From Rhodoferax sp. (GTDB lineage: Bacteria > Pseudomonadota > Gammaproteobacteria > Burkholderiales > Burkholderiaceae_C): DNA of 57,874 nt. This document shows, piece by piece, positions 1 to 8,554 of this stretch (position 1 is the first letter of the stretch; every line of letters begins with the position of its first letter). The stretch lies in the NCBI GenBank assembly GCA_031291305.1, contig JARLJH010000050.1, forward strand, positions 1 to 57,874. The letters run 5' to 3'. The translations under genes and the position numbers were made by a program. A model generated the notes under the pieces. It saw nothing but the letters and a program-made list of their open reading frames with translations. It made no database searches and was not told where the DNA came from.

Positions 1-141
1 AAATTCAATCGGTGTTGCCAACACTCATAATATGTATTATTGCCACTACCTGAAGTTTTTATACGGCAGCGTAACTATTTGATTTCATTGACACAGCTCG
101 ACAGAAATGAGGAAATCTTCGGATTTGGTGTCGAACCCGGG
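1..141. other. foreign sequence joined to the broken helicase gene
   Basis: The helicase reading frame to the right follows its family up to about position 142 and then departs abruptly into sequence with no helicase similarity. I read positions 1-141 as the end of an inserted or rearranged element. I recognise no transposase or terminal repeat in so short a piece. Read leftward, one frame stays open for a short distance (ending SVELCQ) and might be the tail of a coding region, but it is too short to name. Confidence 0.5.
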
Positions 142-2251
142 GGCGCAGCTTGAGCAGGGCGTCCAGGATACTGATCTGTGCACCATTGAAGTCCTGGCGT
201 TGCAGCACGCGTCGTACCTGAACATCGGCGGCGACACGCACACTCTCGTACAGTTCGCGCTGCCTGCCTTGCAGTTCCACCCGTTTGATGACCTCGGTTC
301 GCGGGGGAAGTTCGCTGGCCACGTCCTGCTTGAGCCGACGCAGGATAAAGGGGCGCACACGATGGGCCAGCAGGGCAGCACGCAGGGTTTCGCCGTTTTC
401 TTCGATCGGCTTGCGCCAGTTGGCTGCAAATTGGCGCGAGTCGCCCAGAAAGCCGGGCATCAGCCAGTCAAACTGCGCCCATAACTCACCCAGGTGGTTT
501 TCCATCGGCGTGCCGGTCAGGCACAGGCTGTGCCGGGTCTGCAATCGGCGCAGGGCACGGGCGCTGCGGCCGGCGGCGTTCTTCACCATTTGCGCCTCGT
601 CCAGAATCACCAGATGAAAGTGTTGTGCAGCGAGCGCGTCCATGTCCCGCCACAGTAACGGGTAGGTGGTCAGCACCAGATCGTGATCAGGTATTTGACT
701 AAACAACGCCTCGCGCAGCGGCCCCTGCAAGGTCAGGAGCTGCAGATCTGGCTCCATACGCATGGACTCGGCATGCCAATTGAAGATCAAGGAGGTCGGC
801 AGTACCACCAGCACTGGGCGGTCGAGTCGTCCAGCGTGCTTTTCTGTCAGCACATGGGCCAAGGCCTGCGCGGTTTTACCCAGGCCCATGTCGTCGGCCA
901 GGATGCCACCCAGGTGGTTCGCACGCAGGTATTGCAACCAGGCCAGGCCTTCGAGCTGGTAGGGGCGCAGTTGTACTTGCAGGCCTTCAGGTGAGGTCAC
1001 GGGTTGAGGCGTGCCAATGGACTTCAAGCGTTTGGCCAGACTGGCCAGGCCTGGATCACCCTCCAGTTGCCAGCTATTGTGGGGACCCACGCGGTGGGTA
1101 TCGAGCAAACTGGCTCGCAAGGCATCGAGTCGGCGTGCTTCCCAGGCACCCAGACGCAGCATGCCTTGATGTCGGTTGCGGGTCGGGTCGGTCAGGAGAT
1201 CGACCATGGCGCCGACGATGGCTTTGAGCGGCGCGGCTGGGGCATCGATGCGCTTGCCACCGGGTGCACGCAAGGACACGATGGCCAGGTCGTCAATGGC
1301 GGCGAATTGCGCCGCGTTGAGCCATCGAGCATCGCGTCGCAGCAGATCGGCCAGCATGGGGGCCAGGTCCAGCGTCTGACCGTCGATCTCGATGCCCAGG
1401 CTCAGCAGCCAGGCCCCCTCGCGTTCGGGGAGTTGCAGCTTGTCAACGCCGCGTTCGGGTTTGATCAGCGGGCTGTCAAGTTCCTTGCCCAGTATTTCAC
1501 CCGTGTCAGGGCTCACCACCAGCTTCCAGCGTTGCACCGGCACGCTCTCGTGGGCGAAGCCGGGCTGCACCACTACCGACCAGCCTTTGCCTTGCAACTT
1601 AGGGATTTGGTCGGCCCAGAAGTCGCCAAAGAACTCTTCTTGCGGCAGCGTCCATACTGGGCCCAGGACCGGGCTGTGCGCACGACTGCGCCATTGAAAG
1701 GCACTTTCTGCCAAAGGCACAAAGCCCATCTCCCACACCAGGTCCATGGCATCAGCTTCGGCGGCCAGATCGCGTTGCATGTGCACCACCGGGCCGCCGG
1801 TGTCGAACAGTTCTGCAATAGCAGGCGCACGGTTGTTGAGGATGGAGGAGGGCGCGGGCGTTTGCCAGCGATCGCCAGCGTCCGTCAGATAGGTCCAGTC
1901 GAACTGGGCCAGGGTCACACTGTCCCCACGGGGGCCGAGTTTGCCTTGTGGTTTGAGGCCCAGTAGGCCCTGGCCACGGTCCAGAGTTTGCAATGTGATG
2001 CGGGGGCGGAAGTGGCCGATGACGCTGTTGCCATCGGATTCAATAACTGGCGGGGGCTCTGCAGCAGCCGGCTGGTTCATTTGCAGGGTGGCCATCACCC
2101 GACTTGCGTCTGCATCGGTCAGGGTGGGAAGGTCCTTCAAAGTGGCGGCATCAGCCTGTCGCCGCAACGTTTGCACCCACAATGCCACGGTGCGATCACG
2201 CGCGTCGGCACCGGGTGGCGGATTCAGTGGGTTGTGGCGCGAGAGGGGCAT
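59..2251 (-). pseudogene. SNF2-family DEAD/DEAH helicase, 3' end lost
   Basis: A helicase of the SNF2/Rad54-like superfamily 2 (bacterial HepA/RapA-type relatives), an ATP-driven DNA translocase. About 730 residues remain. The N-terminal half is a family-specific extension. The first RecA lobe follows, with Walker A LADDMGLGKT near residue 450, the DEAQ box (LVILDEAQMVKNA) near 550 and motif III LTGTPMENHLGELW near 580. The frame then reaches the linker ISILDALLKLR, where intact relatives continue with QVCCDP and the second RecA lobe. Here it runs into unrelated sequence from about position 141 and stops at 59. The whole C-terminal helicase lobe, including motifs V and VI, is missing, so the product should be inactive. 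The ATG at 2251 gives a conventional start; an in-frame ATG at 2290 is the alternative. Neither has a strong ribosome binding site. Confidence 0.85.
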
Positions 2252-2398
2252 GCGGGAATTGTGCCGCGGGACTGAATGGCCTGAGGACAACTGCTACAGG
2301 GATGAGGCGGGCTCGCGCTTTCTCATCAGTTCGTTGGATTGCTTATTTGATGTCCGCTGCATGGCGCAGCGAACATCGAAATGGTTGTCGTGTCTCGA

Positions 2399-2436
2399 CC
2401 ATTATGTGAAGGTCCCAATTATGAGAAGTTCAATGC
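2399..2436 (+). repeat. RIT left inverted repeat
   Basis: Reads CCATTATGTGAAGGTC, then CCAA, then TTATGAGAAGTTCAATGC. It pairs with 5843-5880. Within it, ATTATGTGAAG (from 2401) and ATTATGAGAAG (from 2418) form an imperfect direct repeat 17 bp apart, the expected look of two recombinase-binding half-sites. A third copy in opposite orientation, TTCACATAAT, lies at 2487-2496 and overlaps the stop codon of the last recombinase gene. Confidence 0.9.
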
Positions 2437-2495
2437 TTCTGGGCAGGTCGATGGCCTGTATATCGGCAATCAACCTGCGCGTGCAGTTCACATAA

Positions 2496-3512
2496 TTACA
2501 GGGTCTGAAGGAACTTCAAGAGCGAGTCGGTAGCCCGAAAGCGCCCTGGAGCTGTTTTGGTATCTTGCAGTTTTGCCAGCGCCTGTTCCTTCATGTTGAG
2601 GTTAGCCTCCACGTAATGATGGGTGGTCGTCGGACTCTCGTGACCCAACCAGAGGGCGATCCCCTCAATGGACTCTCCAGATTGCAGCAGGTGCATTGCT
2701 GTTGTATGGCGAATAGTGTGGGGGGAAATCCGGCGTTCCCGCAGGCTCGGCATGGCTGGTGTTGCTGCTGCCACGGCAAGGGCGAGACGCTGAGTAACGT
2801 TGGCGCGGGTCATTGCATGACCATGCCGGTTGGGAAGCAACGCCGATGCTGGCCCCAATTCGGGATTCAGCCTTAACCAAGCCCGTATTACCTTGACGGT
2901 GGAACGCCACAGTGGCATGGTTCGCTGCTTGCGCCCTTTGCCATGCAAGTGAACACATGCCGCTCCGTCAAGCACGACATCGGCCAGGCGAACACCGATG
3001 ATCTCCGACACGCGTGCTCCAGTGTTGTAGAGAACGTGCAGGAGCAGGTGATCGCGCTGGCTGGTCCAACTTGAGCCAGGCGTCCCAATGATTGCCAGGA
3101 TCTCTTCGCGTGAGAGGTACCCGAGCATGGGACGCTCGAAACGTTTCATCGGCACGCCCAAAGCCTGTTCAACGACATGCAACGCACCGACATCACGGTG
3201 GCTGGCGAACTTCAGGAACGCGCGCAGCGCTGCCAGCCGAGCATTGCGTGTTCGGACGCAATTGCCGCGGTCACGCTCCAAGTGAGCCAGGAAGTCCAGG
3301 ATCAGCCCCGGCGTAATGTCCTGCAGCGACAACGTTGTGGGCTGCTTGTGCAGGCTCACCACGGCGAAATTCAGGAACAACACAAATGCGTCCCGGTAGG
3401 CGGCCACTGTCTGCGGGCTCAGTGCACGCTGCTGCGTGAGGTACTCGGTGAAGAACGACTGCACCAGAGCGGCAAAGCTCGGTGAGGTTCTGTGTGTCGT
3501 TGGCCTACTCAT
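2496..3512 (-). CDS. tyrosine recombinase, third gene of the RIT trio
   Basis: Integrase of the phage-integrase/XerCD superfamily, 338 residues. An N-terminal SAM-like core-binding domain (about 15-110) is followed by the catalytic domain. The catalytic arginine lies in YNTGARVSEI, the HxxR box is HTIRHTT, then LGHES and the terminal tyrosine in HHYVEAN, so the active site appears complete. The chosen ATG at 3512 overlaps the end of the preceding recombinase gene by 8 bp, the expected coupling in RIT elements; an upstream in-frame ATG at 3536 is less likely. It is the downstream member of a three-gene operon and ends at the internal inverted copy of the terminal motif. It presumably acts with the other two on the element ends. 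Confidence 0.92.
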   Translation of the reverse strand: MSRPTTHRTSPSFAALVQSFFTEYLTQQRALSPQTVAAYRDAFVLFLNFAVVSLHKQPTTLSLQDITPGLILDFLAHLERDRGNCVRTRNARLAALRAFLKFASHRDVGALHVVEQALGVPMKRFERPMLGYLSREEILAIIGTPGSSWTSQRDHLLLHVLYNTGARVSEIIGVRLADVVLDGAACVHLHGKGRKQRTMPLWRSTVKVIRAWLRLNPELGPASALLPNRHGHAMTRANVTQRLALAVAAATPAMPSLRERRISPHTIRHTTAMHLLQSGESIEGIALWLGHESPTTTHHYVEANLNMKEQALAKLQDTKTAPGRFRATDSLLKFLQTL

Positions 3513-4479
3513 CGCTAGGCTCCCACGCATTGGCAAAGCGCTCGAAACGCTGACCCAGCAGGCCCATCAATTCCGGCACGCCGGTCAGGTACCAATAGGT
3601 GCTGGAGACCTTGACGTGCCCGAGGTAGGTCGACAAGGCCAGCATCCGCTGATCCACGTCAACGCCCTGCTTATGCCAGAGGACCAACCGGCGCACAGCG
3701 AAGGCGTGGCGCAGGTCGTGGATACGCGGCGTGCCGTGACTGCCACGGTCAACCCAGCCCAGTTGCCGCCGCAGATCCTCGAAGATGCGGTGGACTTGCC
3801 GGTCTCCGATGGGTTCACCCAGCAGACGTCCACGGCTGGAGACGAAGAACGGCAATTCGGGCGTGCTGGGCAGAAACCGCTTGCGTAGCGTGCGGTAGCG
3901 CGCCAGAGCCTCGACAGCGCTCGGGTGCAGCGGCACCAAACGAGATTTACCGAATTTACTCTGACGGATCGTCAGCGCGCCGGCCTGCAAGTCCACATCA
4001 ATATCCAACAGCCCCAGTGCCTCGGAGATGCGCAGTCCGGTGCAAGCGATCAGTCCAAACAAAGTCTCCATCACCAACGGGCGAAGTCCGCCATCGGGTC
4101 CGATCATCCTGGCTGCGGCTATCAACTGCAGGACCTCTTCCTCGCGATAGACGTGTGGTGTCATTCGCCCTGGTACCTGGCCGAAAACGGCCTCGTCTGG
4201 AACTTCGGTGTCAGGCTCAAACTGCCGTAACCAACTCGTGAATGGGCGCAGCAGATTTAGGCGGCGAGCCCATGTTGAGCGGTCACCGCTGCCAGCAGTT
4301 GCCTGGCGAGCCCAGGAGGCCATCAGATCGACGCTCAATGGGCCGTGATGGTTGGTCTCAGCAACGTAACGCGTGAAGCTAAACAGACGCATTTCCATGG
4401 ACCTCAAGGCGAATCCAAGCTTGCGCCGCTCGGCCAGGTACTGCTCGACCCGTGCCCGCAGGCTGACCGGGGCGCTCAT
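3505..4479 (-). CDS. tyrosine recombinase, second gene of the RIT trio
   Basis: Site-specific recombinase of the phage-integrase family, 324 residues. Catalytic-domain signatures are the arginine in CTGLRISEALGL, the HxxR box HDLRHAFAV, LGHVKVSSTYWYL with the histidine, and the nucleophilic tyrosine near the C-terminus. The start at 4479 overlaps the stop of the preceding gene in an ATGA arrangement, so translation is probably coupled. The longer open frame up to 4623 lies inside the neighbour and has no support as a start. It differs clearly in sequence from both other recombinases, as is typical of RIT trios, where each member forms its own subfamily. Confidence 0.92.
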   Translation of the reverse strand: MSAPVSLRARVEQYLAERRKLGFALRSMEMRLFSFTRYVAETNHHGPLSVDLMASWARQATAGSGDRSTWARRLNLLRPFTSWLRQFEPDTEVPDEAVFGQVPGRMTPHVYREEEVLQLIAAARMIGPDGGLRPLVMETLFGLIACTGLRISEALGLLDIDVDLQAGALTIRQSKFGKSRLVPLHPSAVEALARYRTLRKRFLPSTPELPFFVSSRGRLLGEPIGDRQVHRIFEDLRRQLGWVDRGSHGTPRIHDLRHAFAVRRLVLWHKQGVDVDQRMLALSTYLGHVKVSSTYWYLTGVPELMGLLGQRFERFANAWEPSDE

Positions 4480-5729
4480 TCTGGGCTCCCTGGCCAAGGC
4501 AACGCGACACCAGACAGCGCACCATGGTCCAGCTTGGCGTAGATCATTGATGTGTTCAGCGACCGGTGGCGCAGCACGTCGGCTACTTCCTTGATCGATC
4601 CACCCTGGTTGACGATACGGCAAGCCACAGTGTGGCGCAGTGCATGGCCGCGGCCATGTGGGATTTCCGCGCGCCGGAAGGCATCACGAACGATCCGACG
4701 GATTGCATCAACACCGATGGGCTCGTCATGCGGTGCCATGCGCCGCACGAATACTGCCGCGTCACTTGTCTTGGGGCGTTCGTGGCGCAGATACGCCTCC
4801 AGCGCCCGTCCGGTGCTCGGTGGCAAGGGCAAGATATCTTGTCGTTTCGACTTCGTACCTTTAAGAGTAATCGTGCCTCGAAGCCAATCAATGTCGCTCA
4901 GCTGCAAGCGATTGATCTCGATCCCGCGCAGTCCCAAGTCGAGCGCCAGACGGACAACAGCATAGCCCCGGCGCGGCGAAGGCAATGTAGAAGTAAAGGA
5001 CCTCAGCAGCCGATCAGCCTCCTCAGGTTTAAGCGCTCGCGGCAGCGATGCCATGCTCCAGCGGGCAGGCGACGCTATGACGGCCAGCATCGGCTGTACC
5101 GTGTCGCCACATGTCGCGCGATACTGCAGGTAGGCCCGCAAGGAGGACGCGATCGCGGTGGCATTGCTGGTGGTGCCCAAGAAATCGAGCTGCTCGGCGA
5201 TGAACTGCCTTACATCCTCCGTCTGAAGCTCGCCGAAATCAACAGGTCGACCGGCGAACTTGGACTGCAGTAGGCGCTCAACTATGCGAAGGCGATTGGT
5301 GCGTGTCCCGGACGCCAGACCGCGCACTTCGCACATGTAGGTTTCGTAGCTGCGAAGCTCATCAGCAATGGGCCCCGTCGGCGTGAACGGAGGGGCAGCG
5401 ATGTTCTCGATTCGCAAGATCTCAAGCAATGGAATCAGCGCGGCATGTGCCTCGGCGGGTGAGCGAAGTACCCCACCCAGACAGTCACAACATGGCAAGT
5501 GGTACCTCAGGAAATGATCGATGCAGCCTTCATCCAACATGTGGACTGGCAGATGGCACATCACCAGCCAATGTGCGAAGTGCGCCAGCGCATTCAAGTT
5601 GCGCTCGCAGGTGTGGGGGGCATAGCCACCACGCTTCAGTCTGGCCACGTAGGCAGGGACTTGCGCAGAGAGAGGGCCTTCGAGCAACCAATCGCGCAAG
5701 GGAAGATGCAAGGCAGGGATCTTGATCAT
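4476..5729 (-). CDS. tyrosine recombinase, first gene of the RIT trio
   Basis: First-transcribed recombinase of the RIT element, 417 residues, the longest of the three. It has an extended N-terminal region of about 180 residues with several cysteines and histidines, then a core-binding domain and a catalytic domain with arginine in LDLGLRGIEI, the HxxR box HALRHTVA, LRHRSLNTSMIY with the tyrosine, and a short tail. The start at 5729 has GGAG six bases upstream; an in-frame ATG at 5756 has no such signal. The stop overlaps the start of the next gene. Its promoter should lie between it and the right inverted repeat at 5843. Confidence 0.92.
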   Translation of the reverse strand: MIKIPALHLPLRDWLLEGPLSAQVPAYVARLKRGGYAPHTCERNLNALAHFAHWLVMCHLPVHMLDEGCIDHFLRYHLPCCDCLGGVLRSPAEAHAALIPLLEILRIENIAAPPFTPTGPIADELRSYETYMCEVRGLASGTRTNRLRIVERLLQSKFAGRPVDFGELQTEDVRQFIAEQLDFLGTTSNATAIASSLRAYLQYRATCGDTVQPMLAVIASPARWSMASLPRALKPEEADRLLRSFTSTLPSPRRGYAVVRLALDLGLRGIEINRLQLSDIDWLRGTITLKGTKSKRQDILPLPPSTGRALEAYLRHERPKTSDAAVFVRRMAPHDEPIGVDAIRRIVRDAFRRAEIPHGRGHALRHTVACRIVNQGGSIKEVADVLRHRSLNTSMIYAKLDHGALSGVALPWPGSPE

Positions 5730-5842
5730 GAGGGTCTCCAAAAGTGGGACCTCCATTGGTGCAGCACCGAAGATTTATGCATAGTGCTGGCGTTGTCTCT
5801 AAGCCAGCTGTAAGCGGCGACGCGGTCTACCCGGCTACTCCT

Positions 5843-5880
5843 GCATTGAACTTCTCATAAGTGTGACCTTCACATAATGG
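5843..5880 (-). repeat. RIT right inverted repeat
   Basis: Read on the minus strand it gives CCATTATGTGAAGGTC, ACAC, TTATGAGAAGTTCAATGC, matching the left repeat except for the central four bases. It lies about 110 bp upstream of the first recombinase start and may double as an operator for the trio. Confidence 0.9.
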
Positions 5881-6229
5881 CCCAATCCGGGTGCCCTCGA
5901 TTTTCAGTTGACTGACGACAATCGCTGCGAACTTGTCACTGGTTACCTGCAAGCCAGCCATCACCACACCAGCCAGGATGGGTCATCCATATTTGCGAAT
6001 GTTTTCCCCTTGTAGCCAAGGTAAATCAAGGGCAGGCAGCTCTCATACCAATAGCAGCATAAACAACGCCACCCAATCACACTCAGAATACAACGCTTGC
6101 TTGCGGTCGACCAAGCCGCTGTACATGCTCACGGCCGGCTGTGGGATAGCTCGGCAAGTTTCTTCAGGGCTGATTCCAGCTGGGCACCACGGGAAAGCCT
6201 GGCTTCATCGCGGTTGGTGTGTTTCTGAG
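5881..6229. other. non-coding stretch between RIT element and vapC
   Basis: About 350 bases without a convincing gene. Leftward from vapC, one frame stays open for 34 codons and ends LKKLAELSHSRP. It has no start codon and may be the remnant tail of a lost gene. No repeats or terminators are obvious. Confidence 0.4.
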
Positions 6230-6637
6230 CTACTCAGCCCAGTTATCCAGTTTGAGCGCTTGCACGCGCTCAAACTCGCTGGTGTTGTTGGTCACCAGAG
6301 TGCAGTCGTCGGCCAGCGCATGGCAGGCTATCCACAGGTCATTGGCACCAATAGGCGTTCCCGCCATGCGCAGCCGGGTGAATTGCACCGCGTAGTGCTC
6401 ACACATGGCCGTGCTGGCAGCGTAGCGTACCGGTATGGATCGGGTCAAGTCGCCCAAACGCCGTATGACATCGGATTTTCGGGTGCTGCGCTCGGCTCCT
6501 TTCAGCAGCTCGGCATAGGTAAATAAGGACATGCACAACTCGTCACTGGGGGCCAATGCATTGATACGGGTAGCGACGGACGGCGGTTTATTCTTGATCA
6601 GATAAATCAGAATGTGGGTGTCGAGCATGTACCTCAC
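6230..6637 (-). CDS. vapC: VapC-type PIN-domain toxin
   Basis: PIN-domain ribonuclease toxin of a type II toxin-antitoxin module, 135 residues, the usual family length. The acidic metal-binding residues of the PIN active site are visible: the aspartate in MLDTHILIYLI at the N-terminus, the glutamate in TYAELLKGAE, the aspartate in GANDLWIACHA, and a final TNNTSEF. The annotated start is GTG at 6637, overlapping the vapB stop by four bases; an in-frame ATG at 6628 (MLDTH) is a reasonable alternative. Family knowledge says such toxins cleave tRNA or rRNA when antitoxin is degraded; the target here cannot be told from sequence. Confidence 0.93.
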   Translation of the reverse strand: MRYMLDTHILIYLIKNKPPSVATRINALAPSDELCMSLFTYAELLKGAERSTRKSDVIRRLGDLTRSIPVRYAASTAMCEHYAVQFTRLRMAGTPIGANDLWIACHALADDCTLVTNNTSEFERVQALKLDNWAE

Positions 6638-6888
6638 AAAGACTCCCGGTCTTGCATGGGCAGTTGCATTTGCTGGTCGGCCTGCAGCAAATCAGCAAAC
6701 TCATCATCAAATGCGTTCAGTGCTTGTAGCAAAGCGGCCCCTCGGTCTGCCGCAACCGGGTGCAGCACCAAGTCGCCATCGGCATTGCGATAAATCTCGA
6801 CCCGCTGGGTATCAAGCCGAAACTCCTGCGGGATGCGCACCGCTTGGCTGTTACCGTTCATGAAAACCCGGCTGATGCTTGTTTGCAT
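6634..6888 (-). CDS. vapB: VapB-type antitoxin (AbrB/SpoVT fold)
   Basis: Antitoxin of 84 residues. The N-terminal swapped-hairpin AbrB domain reads SRVFMNGNSQAVRIPQEF, the typical VapB DNA-binding signature. The acidic, glutamine-rich C-terminus should wrap the toxin. The ATG at 6888 has AAGGAG at ideal spacing, so the longer open frame upstream to 7110 is not used. The stop overlaps the start of vapC. Family members autoregulate the operon, consistent with the dyad just upstream. Confidence 0.93.
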   Translation of the reverse strand: MQTSISRVFMNGNSQAVRIPQEFRLDTQRVEIYRNADGDLVLHPVAADRGAALLQALNAFDDEFADLLQADQQMQLPMQDRESL

Positions 6889-6902
6889 GGCCAACTCCTT
6901 GT

Positions 6903-6920
6903 ACACACTCTGTGGTGTGT
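6903..6920 (-). promoter_or_regulatory. probable vapBC operator and promoter region
   Basis: ACACAC and GTGTGT arms six bases apart lie 14 bases upstream of the vapB start, next to an AT-rich stretch (TTATAA on the minus strand at 6923-6928) that could be a -10 box. This is a good candidate for VapB/VapBC autorepression. Confidence 0.55.
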
Positions 6921-6980
6921 GTTTTATAACGGTATTCTGCTCATGAGGGCCGTTGTAATGGGCGCCGTTCATGGCGCCAA

Positions 6981-7715
6981 TCAGCGCCGCTGAAGGCTCA
7001 GGGGCGGCTCCAGATTGCAGCGTTGCAGCAGGTCTGCATCGGCAAAGATGTCTGCGGAGGTTCCATCGGCTTCGATCACGCCCTGGTTCATCACCAGCAC
7101 CCTTGTGCACAAGTCCAGCACCAGGTCCAGATCATGGGTAGCGATGATTTTGGTGTGGTCAAAACTGGCCAGCAGCTTGATCAAGCGCCGCCGTGCCGCG
7201 GGGTCCAGGCCGTTGCTGGGTTCGTCCATGACAAGGATGGATGGGTGCATCACCAGCACGCCCGCAATAGCCACGGCACGCTTTTCGCCGCCTGAAAGCC
7301 GATACGGTGGACGCTCTTTCAGATGTGTGGCCCCCACCGTGGCCAAGGCTTGGTCGACACGCGATTCAATCTCCTGCGCGGTCAGGCCTTGATGACTCAG
7401 GCCGAAGGCCACATCATCAAACACGGTCGGCATGAACAGCTGGTCATCCGAGTCCTGAAAGATCAGGCCCACCGTGCGGCGCATCTCGGCCAGGTTTTTC
7501 TGGGTGATCGGAAAGTCACCAATACGAATCTGCCCGCTGCTGGGTTTGAGCACGCCATTGAGGTGCAGCAACAAGGTGGATTTGCCCGCGCCATTGCTGC
7601 CGATCAGAGCGACGGACTCGCCGTGATGAATCAGGAAGCTGACGCCACGCAGCGCTGGCTGACCGTCTGGGTAGGCGTAAAACACCTCTTTGGCTTGAAC
7701 CAGATGGTGGCTCAT
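6981..7715 (-). CDS. nikO: ECF transporter ATPase, nickel/cobalt (NikO/CbiO)
   Basis: ABC ATPase that powers an energy-coupling-factor metal importer, 244 residues. Walker A is GSNGAGKSTL, the signature is LSGGEKRAVAIAG, Walker B is ILVMDEPSNGLD, and the H-loop is IIATHDLDL. LIFQDSDDQLFMPTVFDDV is the Q-loop region characteristic of CbiO-type ATPases. The ATG at 7715 overlaps the NikQ stop (ATGA), so it is the last gene of the operon. ECF systems of this kind import Ni2+ or Co2+; the neighbouring hypA, hypB and hydrogenase genes favour nickel. Confidence 0.92.
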   Translation of the reverse strand: MSHHLVQAKEVFYAYPDGQPALRGVSFLIHHGESVALIGSNGAGKSTLLLHLNGVLKPSSGQIRIGDFPITQKNLAEMRRTVGLIFQDSDDQLFMPTVFDDVAFGLSHQGLTAQEIESRVDQALATVGATHLKERPPYRLSGGEKRAVAIAGVLVMHPSILVMDEPSNGLDPAARRRLIKLLASFDHTKIIATHDLDLVLDLCTRVLVMNQGVIEADGTSADIFADADLLQRCNLEPPLSLQRR

Positions 7716-8524
7716 GACGTGGCACGCAGCATCCATTGCCCAAGCAAGGTAGCAAGGTCAGTGGTGCGTAGAAGCAGGAACGTCAGCAGGCAAACGGCAA
7801 TGAACATTGTATCCATGGTACGCCATGGCTGGGCGCGTCGCATGGGCAGCTGCCCATCAAATCCGCGCGACAACATAGCCTGGTGGATGCGCTGGGCACG
7901 CTCTAAAGTTCGCAGCAGCAAATGGCCGAGCAGTGAGCCATACACTGCCAGCGACATGGTTTTTGTAGACCCAGAACGCAACTCGCGAGCCAGATTCATG
8001 CGCTCAAGTTCGCCTGCCAGAACCTGGGTGTAGCGGTGCAGAAACAGCAGTTGGGTGGTTAGCACGGCAGGCACGCCCAGTTGTTTCAGTGCAGCGCAAA
8101 ATTGGTGAATGCCCAGGCAGGCCACCAGAATCGCAGCCGCTGCAACGGTCAGTGCCACGCGCTCAAGGATCGAGAGGAACGACAACCACCCGCCAGCGAT
8201 GGGGTATCCCCATAATGCCATACGGGGAGCCTGATCGAACATCGGGTTGAACAGCCCAATCATCAGTGCAAAGGGCATGGCCAGTAGCACCTTGGCGCCT
8301 ATCCGACGCAATGAAAGCTCACCAAGGCGTGCCATCACCACCGGAAAAATCGCCAGCGGCAGCAATCCCGAGGTGGCGTAGCGGTCAAAAGACACGACTA
8401 TGACGATGAAGGCGAATGTCACGAGCACCGTGGCGCGTGGATCAAGTTGGGCAAGCCAGGTGCGTCGCCCGCACATCGCGTCGTGAGCGCGGACCTCTTG
8501 CAACAGTGCTTCAATACCGCTCAT
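7712..8524 (-). CDS. nikQ: ECF transporter transmembrane subunit (NikQ/CbiQ)
   Basis: CbiQ/EcfT-type membrane subunit, 270 residues, with about five hydrophobic segments concentrated in residues 28-165 and at the C-terminus. The cytoplasmic coupling helices carry the short Ala-Arg-Gly-like motifs of the family, here ARELRSGSTKTM and MLSRGFDG. It couples the ATPase to the substrate-binding NikMN protein. Thirty bases separate it from nikMN; it overlaps nikO. Confidence 0.9.
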   Translation of the reverse strand: MSGIEALLQEVRAHDAMCGRRTWLAQLDPRATVLVTFAFIVIVVSFDRYATSGLLPLAIFPVVMARLGELSLRRIGAKVLLAMPFALMIGLFNPMFDQAPRMALWGYPIAGGWLSFLSILERVALTVAAAAILVACLGIHQFCAALKQLGVPAVLTTQLLFLHRYTQVLAGELERMNLARELRSGSTKTMSLAVYGSLLGHLLLRTLERAQRIHQAMLSRGFDGQLPMRRAQPWRTMDTMFIAVCLLTFLLLRTTDLATLLGQWMLRATS

Positions 8525-8554
8525 GGACAGTGGCTGCCTGGCTGATGTCTTTGA

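Larger units (their letters stand above)
2399..5880 (-). mobile_element. RIT (recombinase-in-trio) element
   Basis: Three consecutive, overlapping tyrosine-recombinase genes, all on the minus strand, lie between inverted repeats at 2399-2436 and 5843-5880. This is the defining layout of RIT elements, a known family of mobile elements with three different recombinases. The repeats match at 34 of 38 positions, the four differing bases lying together in the middle. The element is about 3.5 kb, carries no cargo, and looks intact. It lies just upstream of the broken helicase gene. I could not confirm a target-site duplication by eye. Confidence 0.88.

Noticed and set aside
5933-6526. 197-residue rightward open frame between the RIT element and vapBC
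   Set aside because: It lies mostly antisense to vapC, which has strong family support; low-complexity coding shadow.
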